NCBI GenBank assembly: GCA_022825135.1
Contig: JAJDYN010000021.1
Location: 37,973 to 101,972, forward strand
Length of the DNA stretch: 64,000 nucleotides
Direction of reading: 5' to 3'
Source of the DNA: Gemmatimonadota bacterium
Lineage (GTDB): Bacteria > Gemmatimonadota > Gemmatimonadetes > Longimicrobiales > Gaopeijiaceae
This document shows, piece after piece, positions 40,156 to 50,371 of this stretch. The notes beneath the pieces were generated by a model. That model saw only the letters and a program-made list of their open reading frames with translations. It was not told the DNA's origin and ran no database searches. Position 1 is the stretch's first letter, and every line of letters begins with the position of its first letter. Both the position numbers and the translations under genes were made by a program.

Positions 40156-42324
40156 TCAGAACGCCGCCAGCTCGCGGATCGCCGACACGACATCGGGCAC
40201 CTGCGGAAGGATGACCTCCTCGAGCTGAGGCGCGTACGCGACCCAGCAGTCCCTGGAGGCGATTCTCCGCACCGGCGCGTCCAGCCACTCGAAGAGTTCA
40301 TCGGCGACCCGGGCCGCGATCTCGGCGCCGTAGCCCCAGGAGAGCCCGTCCTCGTAGGCCACCAGCACGCGGTTGGTCTTGCGCACCGAGGTGGCGACGG
40401 CGTCCATGTCGAAGGGTGACAGGCTGCGCAGATCCACGATCTCGGCCTCGATGCCGTCCCGTTTCGACGCCACTCGGGCCGCGTCCAGGCTGCGTTTCAC
40501 CAGCGCCCCGCAGGTCACGATGGTGAGGTCCGAACCCTCGCGCGCGACGCGCGCCTTGCCGAAGGGGATCATGAAATCGCTTCCCGGCTCCGGACTCTTG
40601 TTGTACACCTGCCGGTACAGGTGCTTGTGCTCCAGGAAGATGACGGGATCGTCGCACCGGATCGCGGTGCGCAGGAGCCCGCTGGCGTCGAGCGCGTTCG
40701 AGGGAAGCACGACCCGCAGCCCTGGCGTGTGCGTGAACAGGGAAGCCCCCGTCTGCGAGTGGTAGATGCCTCCGCCCGTGAGGTAGCCGCCGAAGGGCAC
40801 CCGGATGACCACGGGCGCATCGAACGCGCTGTTGGAGCGGTAGCGCATCGTGGCCAGCTCGTTGCGGATCTGCATGAACGCCGGCCAGATGTAGTCGAAG
40901 AACTGGATCTCGACTACAGGCCTGAGCCCGCGGGCCGCCATCCCGATCGCGCGCCCGACGATGTTCGCCTCGGCGAGCGGCGAGTTGAAGACGCGGTCGC
41001 TGCCGAAACGCTTCTGGAGCCCGTGGGTCACCTTGAAGACGCCGCCCTTGCCCTGCACCTGCTCAAGGGCTTCCGCTCGCGAAGCGTCGGCTACGTCCTG
41101 ACCGAAGACGACGATGCGCGGGTCCCGCTCCATTTCGTCGCCGAGGCAGCGGTTGATGAGGTCGACCATGGTAAGCTGCTTGCTTCCCCGGTCGAACTTC
41201 GCTGAAGCCTCGGTGTCGAATCGCGGTTTCGTGGGGGGCGCGGTCTCGGAGTAGAGGTTCACCAGCGCCCGCTCCGGCGGAGGCTGGGGACGCTCCAGGG
41301 CCCGGGCGGCAGCCTCTCGAACCGCGGCATGCGCCTCCGTCTCGATGCGGTCGAGCTGCGCGGCTGTGGCGACCTTGAGGTCAAGCAGCAGCTGCCGGGT
41401 GCGGGTCAGGGGATCCTTTTCCTCTTCCGCGAAGCGCTCTTCCACCGTTCGGTACGCGCGCTCGTCGTCGGACATCGAGTGCGAGTAGGGCCGGATCGTG
41501 AAGGCGTGCACGAGCGCCGGTCCCCGGCCCCGCCGGCAGTGGTGCACCGCGGCACGGCTCGCCTTGTAGCTGTCGATGACATCGGTGCCGTCGCATCTGG
41601 CGATGAAAAGATCCGGGAAGGACGATGCCAGCGCGGAGATGCTGCCCCCCGCGGTCTGCACCTCCACCGGCACGGAGATGGCGTAGCCGTTGTCCTCGAT
41701 CAGAAAGATGACGGGGAGCTTGAGCGTGCAGGCGGTGTTGAGCGCTTCCCAGAACTCGCCTTCGGAGGTGGCGCCCTCTCCTGCCGAGACCAGCACGACT
41801 TCGTCTTCCTCGACCTGCCCCACGCGCTTCCGCGTGTCCGGGAGCACGGTGGCCCGGCGGCCGCCCTCGGCGCATCCCACGGCCTGAAGGAACTGCGTTC
41901 CGGTCGGCGACGACATGCTCGTGATGTTGAGGCGGGGGTCGCAGAAATGGCACGGCATCTGGCGCCCGCCCGATGCGGGATCGGCCTCGGCGGCCACGGC
42001 CTGCAGGAAGTGCTCGTACGGGGTCTGGCCCAGCGACAGGGAGAGCGACCGGTCGCGGTAGTACAGGTAGAACCAGTCGTGGGCGGGCCTCAGGTGGGCG
42101 GCCATGGCCACGCCGATGGCCTCGTGGCCCGCGCTCGAGATCTGGAAGAAGGTCTTGTTCTGACGCTTGAGCGTGATCTCGCGGTCGTCGATGCCGCGCG
42201 AGGTCACCATGATGCGGTAGAACTCGATGAGCTGGGTCGAGGTAAGGGCGAGCCCGTCGCCGGGGACCCTTCTGCGGCCGCCGGCGGGGGCGTCGGGTGG
42301 CAGTGTTCGGGTGTCAGGTGCCAT
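40156..42324 (-). CDS. Alpha-beta fused 2-oxoacid dehydrogenase E1 component
   Basis: A protein of about 722 residues that decarboxylates a branched-chain or related 2-oxoacid with thiamine diphosphate and passes the acyl group to E2. Residues 1-360 are the alpha part, with the ThDP motif [18 protein letters not shown] ending in EDNGYAIS and the phospho-loop-like [12 protein letters not shown]. Residues 390-722 are the beta part ([46 protein letters not shown]). The two are separate chains in most organisms; the fused form is known in several phyla. ATG 42324 was chosen over ATG 42363. No E2 or E3 gene is nearby. Confidence 0.92.
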   Translation of the reverse strand: MAPDTRTLPPDAPAGGRRRVPGDGLALTSTQLIEFYRIMVTSRGIDDREITLKRQNKTFFQISSAGHEAIGVAMAAHLRPAHDWFYLYYRDRSLSLSLGQTPYEHFLQAVAAEADPASGGRQMPCHFCDPRLNITSMSSPTGTQFLQAVGCAEGGRRATVLPDTRKRVGQVEEDEVVLVSAGEGATSEGEFWEALNTACTLKLPVIFLIEDNGYAISVPVEVQTAGGSISALASSFPDLFIARCDGTDVIDSYKASRAAVHHCRRGRGPALVHAFTIRPYSHSMSDDERAYRTVEERFAEEEKDPLTRTRQLLLDLKVATAAQLDRIETEAHAAVREAAARALERPQPPPERALVNLYSETAPPTKPRFDTEASAKFDRGSKQLTMVDLINRCLGDEMERDPRIVVFGQDVADASRAEALEQVQGKGGVFKVTHGLQKRFGSDRVFNSPLAEANIVGRAIGMAARGLRPVVEIQFFDYIWPAFMQIRNELATMRYRSNSAFDAPVVIRVPFGGYLTGGGIYHSQTGASLFTHTPGLRVVLPSNALDASGLLRTAIRCDDPVIFLEHKHLYRQVYNKSPEPGSDFMIPFGKARVAREGSDLTIVTCGALVKRSLDAARVASKRDGIEAEIVDLRSLSPFDMDAVATSVRKTNRVLVAYEDGLSWGYGAEIAARVADELFEWLDAPVRRIASRDCWVAYAPQLEEVILPQVPDVVSAIRELAAF

Positions 42325-42390
42325 ACCGGAAGATAGCCGGAGCGGGCAACCCGGTCCAACCACGGGACCGCGCCGGGATCCCGTCAGCGC

Positions 42391-44523
42391 TCAGGCGGCG
42401 TCGAGCTGGTCGGCCAGTGCGCGCGGATCGGAGACCGGCTTCTGACAGGTGTACTCGTGGCACACGTGGGCGCGCGGCGCCCGGTCGCCCCGGTCGCCCG
42501 CCGCGAGCCGCCAGGGCGCCCGCGGCGTCCTGCCCGCCTCGTCGCCGGTGACCAGCCGGTCGGGCAGGTAGCGGCCGTGCGCCGCCTGCAGCAGCGCTCG
42601 GGTGGCACCGTCGTCGGGATCGCCCTCGATGACCACTTCCACGCCGGGCCGGCCGAAGGCGTCGGCCACGGTGAGAAGCCTCCCGTACGCGCTGGGGAAG
42701 CGCGCCATCGCAGCCGCCTCGCTGGCCAGGACCCGCGCCGCCAGGGTGCGGAAGTCCTCGCGGTCCAGAAGGCGGCCCAGGCGCAGCAGAACCTCCGCCG
42801 CCAGGGAATTGCCGGCCGGGGTGGCGTTGTCGTTGGCGTCGCGGGGGCGTACCACCAGCGCCTGGTCGGCTCGGTGAGTGTCGAAGAGCAGGCCGCTCGC
42901 GCGGTCGAAGAATCCATCCACGAGGGCGTCGGCAAGCTCCGTGGCGCGATCGAGCCAGACGGCGCGGAGCGTCGCTTCGTGCAGCGCCAGGAAAGCCCCC
43001 GCAAGCGACGCGTAGTCCTCCAGAAACCCGCCCACCGGCGAGGGACGTTCCCTGTGGCTGCGCAGCAGGCGGCCGTCGCGACGCAGTTCGGCGAGGATGA
43101 ACTCTCCGGCCTGTTCGGCCGCACGCACGTATTCGCGCCGTCCCAGGGCCGCGCCGGCTTCCGCCAGGACGCGCATCGCAAACCCGTTCCAGGCCACGAT
43201 GACCTTTTCGTCGCGGAACGGCGGTTCGCGCAGCGCCCGGGCTTCGAGCAGAACGGCCGACGCCCGCGCGAGCACGGCGTCGAGTTCGTCCGGCGCAAGC
43301 TCCTCCGCCCGCGCCACCGACTCCGGATCGTGGGGGAGGTGAAGGATGTTGCGACCCTCGAAGTTGCCGGCCGGCGTGACGTCGTAACAGCGCCGGAACA
43401 GGCGCGCCGTGGAGGGGTCGAGCAGTGCGTCGACCTCCTCCGCCGTCCACAGATAGAACAGCCCCTCCTCGCCCTCGGAGTCCGCGTCGCGCGCGGAATA
43501 GAAGCCGCCCTCCGGCGAGCGCAGGTCGGTGAGCATGCAGGCCAGCGTCTTCTCGGTGACTGCCAGGAATTCGGCGTCCCCCGTATGCAGATGAGCCTGC
43601 AGATACGCACTCGCGAGCAGGGCGTTGTCGTAAAGCATCTTCTCGAAGTGCGGCACCAGCCAGCGCGCGTCGACCGTGTAGCGGTGGAATCCCCCGCCCA
43701 GCTGATCGTGGATGCCCCCGCGCGCCATCTTGCGCAACGTGTGCGTCGCCATGGACAGCAACTGATCGTCGCCCGAAGCGCGGTGAACGCGCAGCATGAG
43801 TTCCAGCACCATGGGCTGGGGGAACTTGGGCGCCCGCCCGAAGCCTCCGTTGATCGTGTCGTAGCCGCGGGCGATGTTGCCGCAGGCGGCGCGCGCGAGC
43901 CCGGTTTGCGCCTCGATGTCTTCGGGTGAGGCGCGTCCCGCGTCCGGAGGACTCATGGAGCGCTCCAGCAGCCCGCGCATCCGGCTCGCCGCTTCCCGGA
44001 CTTCGGCCTTGCGCCCCGTGTAGGCCCGGCCGGCGGCCTCGAGCACCTGACGGAACGACGGCATGCCGTGGCGAGGCTCCGGCGGGAAGTAGGTCCCCCC
44101 GTAGTAGGGCAGGCCCTGCGGGGTCAGGAAGGCGGTCAGCGGCCATCCCCCCTGCCCGGTGATGCTCTGAACCGCGCGCATGTAGATCGCGTCCAGATCG
44201 GGCCGCTCCTCCCGGTCGACCTTGATGTTGACGAAGAGGTTGTTCATGAGCGCGGCCGTCCCGTCGTCCTCGAACGACTCGCGCTCCATGACGTGGCACC
44301 AGTGGCAGGCGGAGTAGCCAATGGAGAGGAGGATGGGCCGGTCTTCGTCGCGCGCGCGAGCCAGCGCTTCGTCGCTCCACGGGTACCAGTCCACCGGGTT
44401 TGCGGCGTGCTGCAGCAGGTAGGGGCTGGTCTCGCGCGCCAGCCGGTTGGCTGCGCGCCCGCCGGAAGCGGGGTGACCGCGGCCGGAGGGATCGGGCCGC
44501 GCGGATGGTGGCGTGTCGGTCAT
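42391..44523 (-). CDS. DUF255 thioredoxin-like domain protein (YyaL/SPATA20 family)
   Basis: A 710-residue protein. The N-terminal thioredoxin-like domain has [39 protein letters not shown] and [18 protein letters not shown] features (here [18 protein letters not shown]). The long C-terminal region resembles (alpha/alpha)6-barrel glycosidase-like folds. CHWC offers a redox-active pair. Its cellular role is not established. It overlaps the upstream amidohydrolase gene by four bases (ATGA), so co-expression is likely. Confidence 0.92.
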   Translation of the reverse strand: MTDTPPSARPDPSGRGHPASGGRAANRLARETSPYLLQHAANPVDWYPWSDEALARARDEDRPILLSIGYSACHWCHVMERESFEDDGTAALMNNLFVNIKVDREERPDLDAIYMRAVQSITGQGGWPLTAFLTPQGLPYYGGTYFPPEPRHGMPSFRQVLEAAGRAYTGRKAEVREAASRMRGLLERSMSPPDAGRASPEDIEAQTGLARAACGNIARGYDTINGGFGRAPKFPQPMVLELMLRVHRASGDDQLLSMATHTLRKMARGGIHDQLGGGFHRYTVDARWLVPHFEKMLYDNALLASAYLQAHLHTGDAEFLAVTEKTLACMLTDLRSPEGGFYSARDADSEGEEGLFYLWTAEEVDALLDPSTARLFRRCYDVTPAGNFEGRNILHLPHDPESVARAEELAPDELDAVLARASAVLLEARALREPPFRDEKVIVAWNGFAMRVLAEAGAALGRREYVRAAEQAGEFILAELRRDGRLLRSHRERPSPVGGFLEDYASLAGAFLALHEATLRAVWLDRATELADALVDGFFDRASGLLFDTHRADQALVVRPRDANDNATPAGNSLAAEVLLRLGRLLDREDFRTLAARVLASEAAAMARFPSAYGRLLTVADAFGRPGVEVVIEGDPDDGATRALLQAAHGRYLPDRLVTGDEAGRTPRAPWRLAAGDRGDRAPRAHVCHEYTCQKPVSDPRALADQLDAA

Positions 44524-45944
44524 GGCCGCATCACCTCCAGAACCTGCTCCCGGAAGGCGCGCGCGCGCTCCAGCACTTCCGGCTCACTCACCGTCAGCAC
44601 CTCGCGGTCGCGCACCACCACGCGTCCGTTCACCAGCACCGTGGCGACATCGCTCCCGCGGGTCGCGTACACCAGGTGCGAGTAGACGTTGTAGAGCGGG
44701 GTCAGGCCGGCCCGGCGGGTGTCGACGAGCACGACGTCGGCGCGCTTGCCCGGCTCGAGCGACCCGATCTCGTCGTGCAGCCCGAGGACCCGGGCGCCGC
44801 CCATGGTGGCGAGGCGGAACACGGTCTCGGCCGGGAGCGCGGTGGGATCGGCGGCGGCGAACTTGTGGATCTTGGCGGCGGTGTCCATCTCGTCGAAGAG
44901 GTCCAGGTCGTTGTTGCTGACCGGCCCGTCGGTACCGATCCCGACCGGAATCCCCGCGGCCAGCGCCTCCACGATCGGAGCCGCCCGCGAAATCCCCAGC
45001 TTCATGTTGCTCTCGGGGTTGTGGGCGATGCCCGCCCCGCTGGCCGCGATGCGTGCGATGTCCTCCTCGGAGAGATAAATGGAGTGGGCGAGCACCGTCC
45101 CCGGCCGCAGGGCGCCGATGGACTCGAGCGCCTCAACCACCCCCATCCCGGTCAGGCCGCTCACGGTGGCGAATTCCCCCACGTCTTCGGCGGTGTGGAT
45201 CTGAAAGGGAGCGCCGTGGTCGTTGGCCAGCCGCACCGCGGCCGCCACGTCCTCGAGCGAGGTCGTATAGAGCGAGTGGGCGGCCACGCCTGGGGTCAGG
45301 GTGGGATGGTCCCGGTAGCGCTCCAGGAAGTCGGCGGCGTCGGCGAGGGAGGCGGCCGGCGACGCGAAGTCCGGGGTGGGGAAGCCGATCACGTGCGGCC
45401 CGAGCACCGCGCGGATGCCGGCGTCGATCGTGGCCCTCGCCCCGTCGTCCCTGAAGTAGTACATGTCCGCGAACGTCGTCGTCCCGCTCCTGAGCATCTC
45501 GACGCACGAGAGCAGCGTTCCCCAGTACACGAAGTCGGGGCTCACCAGGGCCGCTTCCGCCGGGAAGATGTGCTCTTCCAGCCAGGTCATCAGCGGCAGA
45601 TCGTCGGCGAGTCCCCTGAGGAGCGACATCGCCGCGTGCCCGTGCGTGTTCACCAGCCCCGGGATCACGAGGTGTCCGGTTGCGTCGAGCACGGCGACGT
45701 CGGAGGGTCGGGGGTCGTCGGCGGCCAGCAGGCCGGCGATGCGTTCTCCCTCCACGAGCACTGCGCCGCCTTCGAGCACGGTTCCGGCGTCGTCGATGAC
45801 CACCACCGTGCCGCCGTCGATCAGCAGCCGCTCATCCGCCTGTGGCGCGGGGGATGGGGTGCACGCTGCCGCGAGCACCACGGCCGGCGCCGTCAGGGGG
45901 CGAAGACCGGGCCACCGGGTCCGGCGTTCAGGGGTGACGGTCAT
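44520..45944 (-). CDS. Amidohydrolase, MTA/SAH deaminase-like, with lipoprotein-type signal
   Basis: A protein of about 474 residues of the cytosine-deaminase/MtaD branch. The metal motifs are [10 protein letters not shown], a mid-protein [17 protein letters not shown] and [10 protein letters not shown], with C-terminal [14 protein letters not shown]. Such enzymes deaminate methylthioadenosine, adenosylhomocysteine or N-aryl compounds. Unusually for this branch, an N-terminal hydrophobic stretch ends in a lipobox-like VLAAAC, so it may be envelope-anchored. ATG 45944 has AGGATGG upstream and is preferred over 45965. It overlaps the DUF255 gene by four bases. Confidence 0.88.
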   Translation of the reverse strand: MTVTPERRTRWPGLRPLTAPAVVLAAACTPSPAPQADERLLIDGGTVVVIDDAGTVLEGGAVLVEGERIAGLLAADDPRPSDVAVLDATGHLVIPGLVNTHGHAAMSLLRGLADDLPLMTWLEEHIFPAEAALVSPDFVYWGTLLSCVEMLRSGTTTFADMYYFRDDGARATIDAGIRAVLGPHVIGFPTPDFASPAASLADAADFLERYRDHPTLTPGVAAHSLYTTSLEDVAAAVRLANDHGAPFQIHTAEDVGEFATVSGLTGMGVVEALESIGALRPGTVLAHSIYLSEEDIARIAASGAGIAHNPESNMKLGISRAAPIVEALAAGIPVGIGTDGPVSNNDLDLFDEMDTAAKIHKFAAADPTALPAETVFRLATMGGARVLGLHDEIGSLEPGKRADVVLVDTRRAGLTPLYNVYSHLVYATRGSDVATVLVNGRVVVRDREVLTVSEPEVLERARAFREQVLEVMRP

Positions 45945-45976
45945 TTTGCATTCCATCCTGTACATGTTCTTGTTGT

Positions 45977-45998
45977 CGCGTTTACGCGATTGCGCAAT
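45977..45998. promoter_or_regulatory. Palindromes CGCG-TTTA-CGCG and ATTGCGCAAT in a divergent promoter region
   Basis: Two adjoining palindromes sit in the 176-base gap between the divergent amidohydrolase and acetoacetyl-CoA ligase genes. The location suggests a regulator-binding site. No reliable -35/-10 pair could be placed on either strand. Confidence 0.3.
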
Positions 45999-46120
45999 TG
46001 GGGTCCTCCGATTCCCGCTTGCGCTCCATCAGAACCTAAGATATCCGGCAACGCCTCTCTCCGGACAACCATGCCGGATGCCCGCTCCCCTCACCCGGAC
46101 ACCCAGGCCTCACTTCGCCG

Positions 46121-48091
46121 ATGACCTCTCCCATCTGGAAACCAACGCGGGAACGGCGCGACGCCGCGAACCTCACCGACTTCCGCGCGTTCCTGATCCG
46201 GCGAGGACACGATCCCGGCGCGGGCTACGAAGCTCTGTGGCGATGGTCGCTGGCAGACCAGGCGGCCTTCTGGGACGCGTTCTGGGACTGGAGCGATGTG
46301 GTGGGCGACAAGGGCGATGCGATTCTGGAGACGGGGCCGGGACCGATGGACGCCCGGTATTTTCCCGGCGCGCGGCTCAACTTCGCCGAGAACCTGCTTC
46401 AGCGCGCCGATGCCGCCCCCGCCGTAATCGCGTACTCGGAAGCCGGGCCGGGGCCGACCCTTTCCTGGGGGGAACTCCGGGATCTGGTGTCGCGCGTGGT
46501 CCAGGGGATGCAGGCCGCCGGCGTCCGCCGGGGCGACCGGGTGGCGCTGCTGCTCCCCAACGTTCCGGAGGCGATCGCGGCGGTGCTGGCGGCGGCGAGT
46601 CTGGGGGCGGTCACCGCCAGCGCATCCCCGGACTTCGGGGTGGACGGCGTGGTGGACCGCTTCGGGCAGATCGCGCCCCGCCTGCTGATCGGGGTCGACG
46701 GCTACCAGTATGGGGGCAGGTGGCATTCCACCCTGGACAGGCTCACTGATGTCGTCGCGCGGCTTCCGACGGTTGAGCGCGTCGTGGTCGTGCGTGCCCG
46801 GCGCGCGGATGGGGCCGCGCGCCCGGACCGCGGTCCGCTCCCCGGTTTCCCGGGCGCGGCAGATTTTCCGGACTTCATCGCGCCCTTCGAGCCTCGCGAG
46901 ATCCCTTTCGCCCGTCTCCCCTTCGCGCACCCGCTCTACATCCTGTTCTCCTCGGGCACCACCGGCCCGCCCAAATGCATCGTCCACAGCGCGGGCGGGG
47001 TGCTGCTGCAGCATCTGAAGGAGCAGCGCCTGCACGCCGACGTGAAGGCGGGCGACCGCGTGTTCTACTTCACGACACTGGGATGGATGATGTGGAACTG
47101 GCTTGTCTCCATCCTGGGATCGCGCGCGACGGTGCTCCTGTACGACGGTTCGCCTTCATTTCCCGGCCACGGCGTCCTGTTCGACTTCGCCGACTGGTCC
47201 CGGATGACCCACCTCGGGACCTCCGCCCGTTTCATCGCCACGTTGCGCACGGCGGGCGCGCGCCCGCGCGAGACTCACGCGCTGGGCTCGCTTCGCACCG
47301 TGTTGTCCACCGGCTCGCCCCTGGATGCGGCGGGCTTTCATTACATCCACGAGCACGTCAAGCGCGACGTACACCTGGCTTCGGTGTCGGGCGGGACGGA
47401 CCTGTGCGCCTGCTTCGTCGGCGGGCTGCCCACCCGTCCCGTCTTCGCCGGGGAAATCCAGGGGCCCGCGATGGGGATGGCGGTGGAGGTGTACGACGAC
47501 GGCGGCCGTCCGCTGGACCGGGGCAAGGGAGAGCTCGTGTGCACCCGGCCCTTTCCCTCCATGCCCCTGGGCTTCTGGGGCGACGAGGGCGGCGAGCGTT
47601 ACCGCGACGCCTATTTCCGGCGCTTCCCCGGCGTCTGGCACCACGGCGACTTCATCGAGAAGACCGCGAGCGGGGGATATGTGATTCACGGCCGCTCCGA
47701 TGCGACCCTGATCGTTGCCGGCGTGCGCATCGGGACCGCGGAGGTGTACCGCGTCGTGGAGGCCTTGCCCGAGGTGCGCGAGGCCATCGCCATCGGCCAG
47801 CGCCGCGCGGAGGGCACGCGCATGGTCCTCTTCGTCCGCCTGCGCGCGGGGCACGCGCTCGACGAGGGTCTTCGCGACCGGATTCGAGCCCGGCTGCGCA
47901 AGCGTGCGAGCCCGCGCCACGTTCCGGCGGCGATCCTGGAGGTGCCCGACATCCCGCGCACCCGGAGCGGCAAGATCGTGGAATTGGCCGTCAGGGCCAT
48001 CGTCCACGGCGAGCCGGTTCGCAATCGCCAGGCGCTGGCGAACCCGGAGGCGCTGGAGCATTTCAGGGACCGGCCCGAGCTCACCGGCTGA
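46121..48091 (+). CDS. Acetoacetate--CoA ligase
   Basis: A 656-residue member of the acyl-adenylate family that makes acetoacetyl-CoA from acetoacetate, CoA and ATP in ketone-body or polyhydroxybutyrate metabolism. ANLTDFRAFLIRRG and ARYFPGARLNFAENLL are typical N-terminal phrases. The ATP loop is SSGTTGPPKCIVHS, followed by TTLGWMMWNWLVS, the SGGTDLCACFVGG motif and the C-terminal catalytic-lysine region RTRSGKIVELAVR. Length and motifs fit AacS better than acetyl-CoA synthetase. It is divergent from the amidohydrolase gene. Confidence 0.93.
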   Translation: MTSPIWKPTRERRDAANLTDFRAFLIRRGHDPGAGYEALWRWSLADQAAFWDAFWDWSDVVGDKGDAILETGPGPMDARYFPGARLNFAENLLQRADAAPAVIAYSEAGPGPTLSWGELRDLVSRVVQGMQAAGVRRGDRVALLLPNVPEAIAAVLAAASLGAVTASASPDFGVDGVVDRFGQIAPRLLIGVDGYQYGGRWHSTLDRLTDVVARLPTVERVVVVRARRADGAARPDRGPLPGFPGAADFPDFIAPFEPREIPFARLPFAHPLYILFSSGTTGPPKCIVHSAGGVLLQHLKEQRLHADVKAGDRVFYFTTLGWMMWNWLVSILGSRATVLLYDGSPSFPGHGVLFDFADWSRMTHLGTSARFIATLRTAGARPRETHALGSLRTVLSTGSPLDAAGFHYIHEHVKRDVHLASVSGGTDLCACFVGGLPTRPVFAGEIQGPAMGMAVEVYDDGGRPLDRGKGELVCTRPFPSMPLGFWGDEGGERYRDAYFRRFPGVWHHGDFIEKTASGGYVIHGRSDATLIVAGVRIGTAEVYRVVEALPEVREAIAIGQRRAEGTRMVLFVRLRAGHALDEGLRDRIRARLRKRASPRHVPAAILEVPDIPRTRSGKIVELAVRAIVHGEPVRNRQALANPEALEHFRDRPELTG

Positions 48092-48207
48092 TCCCGGGGC
48101 GCGTCCGGCGCTCTCCGCCATCTGCGGCCCGTCGTCCCAGCGGCGCGGCGATCGACTAGATTGGAGTTCGTGCCCCAACCAACCCACCCGCGGAGAAGCG
48201 ATACGCC

Positions 48208-48456
48208 TTGGGGATCTACCGGAGTTTCGTCATGCTGGCGCTGCGCCGTCCCGCCGTGATTCCCGCGCTCCTGGGCGCCGGTTGGGCCTTTCGGCGCCGC
48301 GGGTGGTACCGGAAGCCCCCGTTTCTTCCGCTTCCCTCGGCTTCCTTCCTCCGCTGGAGGCTGGATACCGCCTACGGCGATCCCGGGGCCCGTCCGCCGC
48401 CGGACGAGGCCGAGCGGTTCCTGCGCTGGGCGGCGCGCATGCGGCGAGGCCGGTGA
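48208..48456 (+). CDS. Small 82-aa protein of unknown function
   Basis: A TTG-start ORF encoding a short basic protein, YRSFVMLALRRPAVIPALLG then WYRKPPFLPLPS. An amphipathic or single hydrophobic helix could lie near residues 5-27. No family is recognised. Support for being real comes from its position at the head of a co-directional run and its stop, which overlaps a GTG start of the DedA-like gene as GTGA. Confidence 0.5.
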   Translation: MGIYRSFVMLALRRPAVIPALLGAGWAFRRRGWYRKPPFLPLPSASFLRWRLDTAYGDPGARPPPDEAERFLRWAARMRRGR

Positions 48457-49019
48457 AGGGGACGCGAGCCGGATCCCCGGGCATGACCAGGCGCACGCGC
48501 ATCCTGATCGCCGCGGTAACCGTCCTGATCGCGGTGGCTCTGGTGTCCTCTACCGTCGGACGGGCCATCTACGCCGGCCGCACCCCCGGGCTGGGCTCCT
48601 TCGCCACCGTGCACTTCGCCGGGTATCTCTTCTTCCTGCTGATGCCGGTCGAGGCGCTCGTCCCGTACTATCAGGCCGAGGGACACCCGGGCGGCGTGCT
48701 CGTGCTGCTGGCGGTCGCGACCGCGCTGGCGGCCCAGGCCATCGACTATGGCATCGGCCGCGCCGTGGGGACCGGGATTCTGGAGGATTTCCTGGGACGC
48801 GAGCGCTACGCGAAGTTCAGCGGCCTCATCGCCCGGTGGGGCAGCTGGGCGATTCTCACCTTCAACCTGTTTCCGCTCTCGTCTCCCAACATGCTCCTGG
48901 TCGCCGGCATGTCGCGCTTCGGCGCGGTCCGCGCGCTCGCTCTGAGCGCCGCCGGGCTCGTCGCCAAGTACTTCGCCATCGTCTACCTGTTCGATGCCCT
49001 GGGGGGAGACGCCGGATGA
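48453..49019 (+). CDS. DedA/VTT family small membrane protein
   Basis: A protein of about 188 residues with four to five hydrophobic helices and the VTT (DedA-like) core: DYGIGRAVGTGILEDFLG, then RWGSWAILTFNLFPLSSPN and LLVAGMSRFGAVRALALSAAG. DedA proteins help lipid-carrier recycling and membrane homeostasis. The GTG at 48453 is preferred because it has GAGG upstream and forms the common 4-base overlap; ATG 48483 is the alternative. The coaE gene follows at once. Confidence 0.75.
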   Translation: MKGTRAGSPGMTRRTRILIAAVTVLIAVALVSSTVGRAIYAGRTPGLGSFATVHFAGYLFFLLMPVEALVPYYQAEGHPGGVLVLLAVATALAAQAIDYGIGRAVGTGILEDFLGRERYAKFSGLIARWGSWAILTFNLFPLSSPNMLLVAGMSRFGAVRALALSAAGLVAKYFAIVYLFDALGGDAG

Positions 49020-49023
49020 GTCC

Positions 49024-49650
49024 GTGCTGAGCGTCGCGGTCACCGGAAACATCGCGTCCGGCAAGTCCTCGCTGCTGCGGATCTGGGAGCGCGCGGGCGT
49101 GCCGGTGATCAGCGCCGACGATCTCGCGCGCGCGGTGGTGGAGCCGGGGACGGCCGGGCTGCGGGAGGTCGTGCGCGTCTTCGGAGACGAGGTGCTGGAG
49201 CCGGACGGACAGCTCGACCGGAGCCGGCTGCGGGACCGGGTGTTTCGGGATGAAGATGCCCGGCGCAAGCTGGAATCGATCCTGCATCCCCGCATTCGAG
49301 ACCTGCGCGAGGCATGGCTGCGCGAACAGGGGTGGCGGGGCGTGGAACTGGTGGCGGCCGAGATCCCGCTGCTCTTCGAGACGGGTTATGCTCGTGGGGT
49401 GGACGTGACGATCGTAGTCGACGCGCCGCCGGCCGTGCGCCTGGAGCGCCTCGTGCGCCTGCGGGGTCTGGACGCGGAGGAGGCAGCCAGAATCATGAGC
49501 ACCCAGGCGGACGCGGCCGACAAACGCGCGATGGCCGATCACGTGATCCCCAACGACGGCACCCCGGCCGACCTCGAACAGCGTGCGTTGGAGCTCCTGG
49601 CCCGGTTGCGGGCGCGGATTCGCCGGGAGCGCGGTTGGCAATGCCGGTGA
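49024..49650 (+). CDS. coaE: Dephospho-CoA kinase
   Basis: A 208-residue cytosolic kinase performing the last step of CoA synthesis. The P-loop is VTGNIASGKSSLL (K14). SADDLARAVVEPG, HPRIRDLREAW, EIPLLFETGY and the lid RLVRLRGLDAEEAARIMSTQ are all present. The start is uncertain: GTG 49024 gives the usual short N-terminus, while ATG 48994 would overlap the DedA-like gene. It overlaps the PHP gene by ten bases. Confidence 0.94.
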   Translation: MLSVAVTGNIASGKSSLLRIWERAGVPVISADDLARAVVEPGTAGLREVVRVFGDEVLEPDGQLDRSRLRDRVFRDEDARRKLESILHPRIRDLREAWLREQGWRGVELVAAEIPLLFETGYARGVDVTIVVDAPPAVRLERLVRLRGLDAEEAARIMSTQADAADKRAMADHVIPNDGTPADLEQRALELLARLRARIRRERGWQCR

Positions 49651-50339
49651 ACGGCCTCCTTCGCATCGACATGCACCTGCACACGCACGCGTCCTGGGAC
49701 TGCCTCAGCGACCCGGAGAAGGTGCTTGAGAAGGCTCTCGCCAGAGGCCTGGATCGCATCGCCATCACCGACCACGACCGAATCTGGGCCGCGCGCGAGA
49801 TGGCGCGCCGCTACCCGGACCGCATCATCCCCGGCGAAGAGGTGAAGACCGCGGAAGGCATCGATGTGATCGGCCTCTATCTGAAGGAGGAGATCCCCGG
49901 GGGGACGCCCGCCAGAGAGGTGTGCGCGCGCGTCCGCGAGCAGGGCGGGCTCGTGTATCTGCCCCACCCGTACGCCCGCGGCAAGGGCGGCTCCGGCCGC
50001 TACGCGGAAGAACTGGCCGACTACGCCGACATAATCGAGGTCTTCAACGCCCGTCTGCACGACCCGGCGCTCAATCAGGCCGCGGCCGACCTGGCGCATC
50101 GCCGCAGGCTGCCCGGTGGAGCCGGCTCGGACGCCCACACCTTGTGGGAGGTGGGCAGAGCCCGCGTCGAGCTCCCGGCCCATCCCAACCGGCCCGACGC
50201 CTTCCTGGAGGCGCTGGATTCCGCCCACGTCTCCGGAGCCGCCTCTCCGCACGTGGTGCACCTGGCTTCAACCTTCGCCAAGGTTGCCAGGCGGGTGGCG
50301 AGACCAGCGAGACCCGCAACAGGCGCCCGCGCCGACTGA
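49641..50339 (+). CDS. PHP domain metal-dependent phosphoesterase
   Basis: A 232-residue protein of the polymerase and histidinol phosphatase (PHP) superfamily. Metal ligands are visible at RIDMHLHTHASWD, ITDHDRIW, LVYLPHPYARGKGG, VFNARLH and GSDAHTLWEVG. Related proteins (YciV/Trp operon type) hydrolyse 3'-5' nucleoside bisphosphates or short RNA. A 3'-phosphoadenosine phosphate role would fit the NrnA-like gene 32 bases downstream, but this is inference from neighbourhood. Confidence 0.88.
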   Translation: MPVNGLLRIDMHLHTHASWDCLSDPEKVLEKALARGLDRIAITDHDRIWAAREMARRYPDRIIPGEEVKTAEGIDVIGLYLKEEIPGGTPAREVCARVREQGGLVYLPHPYARGKGGSGRYAEELADYADIIEVFNARLHDPALNQAAADLAHRRRLPGGAGSDAHTLWEVGRARVELPAHPNRPDAFLEALDSAHVSGAASPHVVHLASTFAKVARRVARPARPATGARAD

Positions 50340-50371
50340 CAGGCCTTCAGCGACGAGTTCCCCGACCCGGC

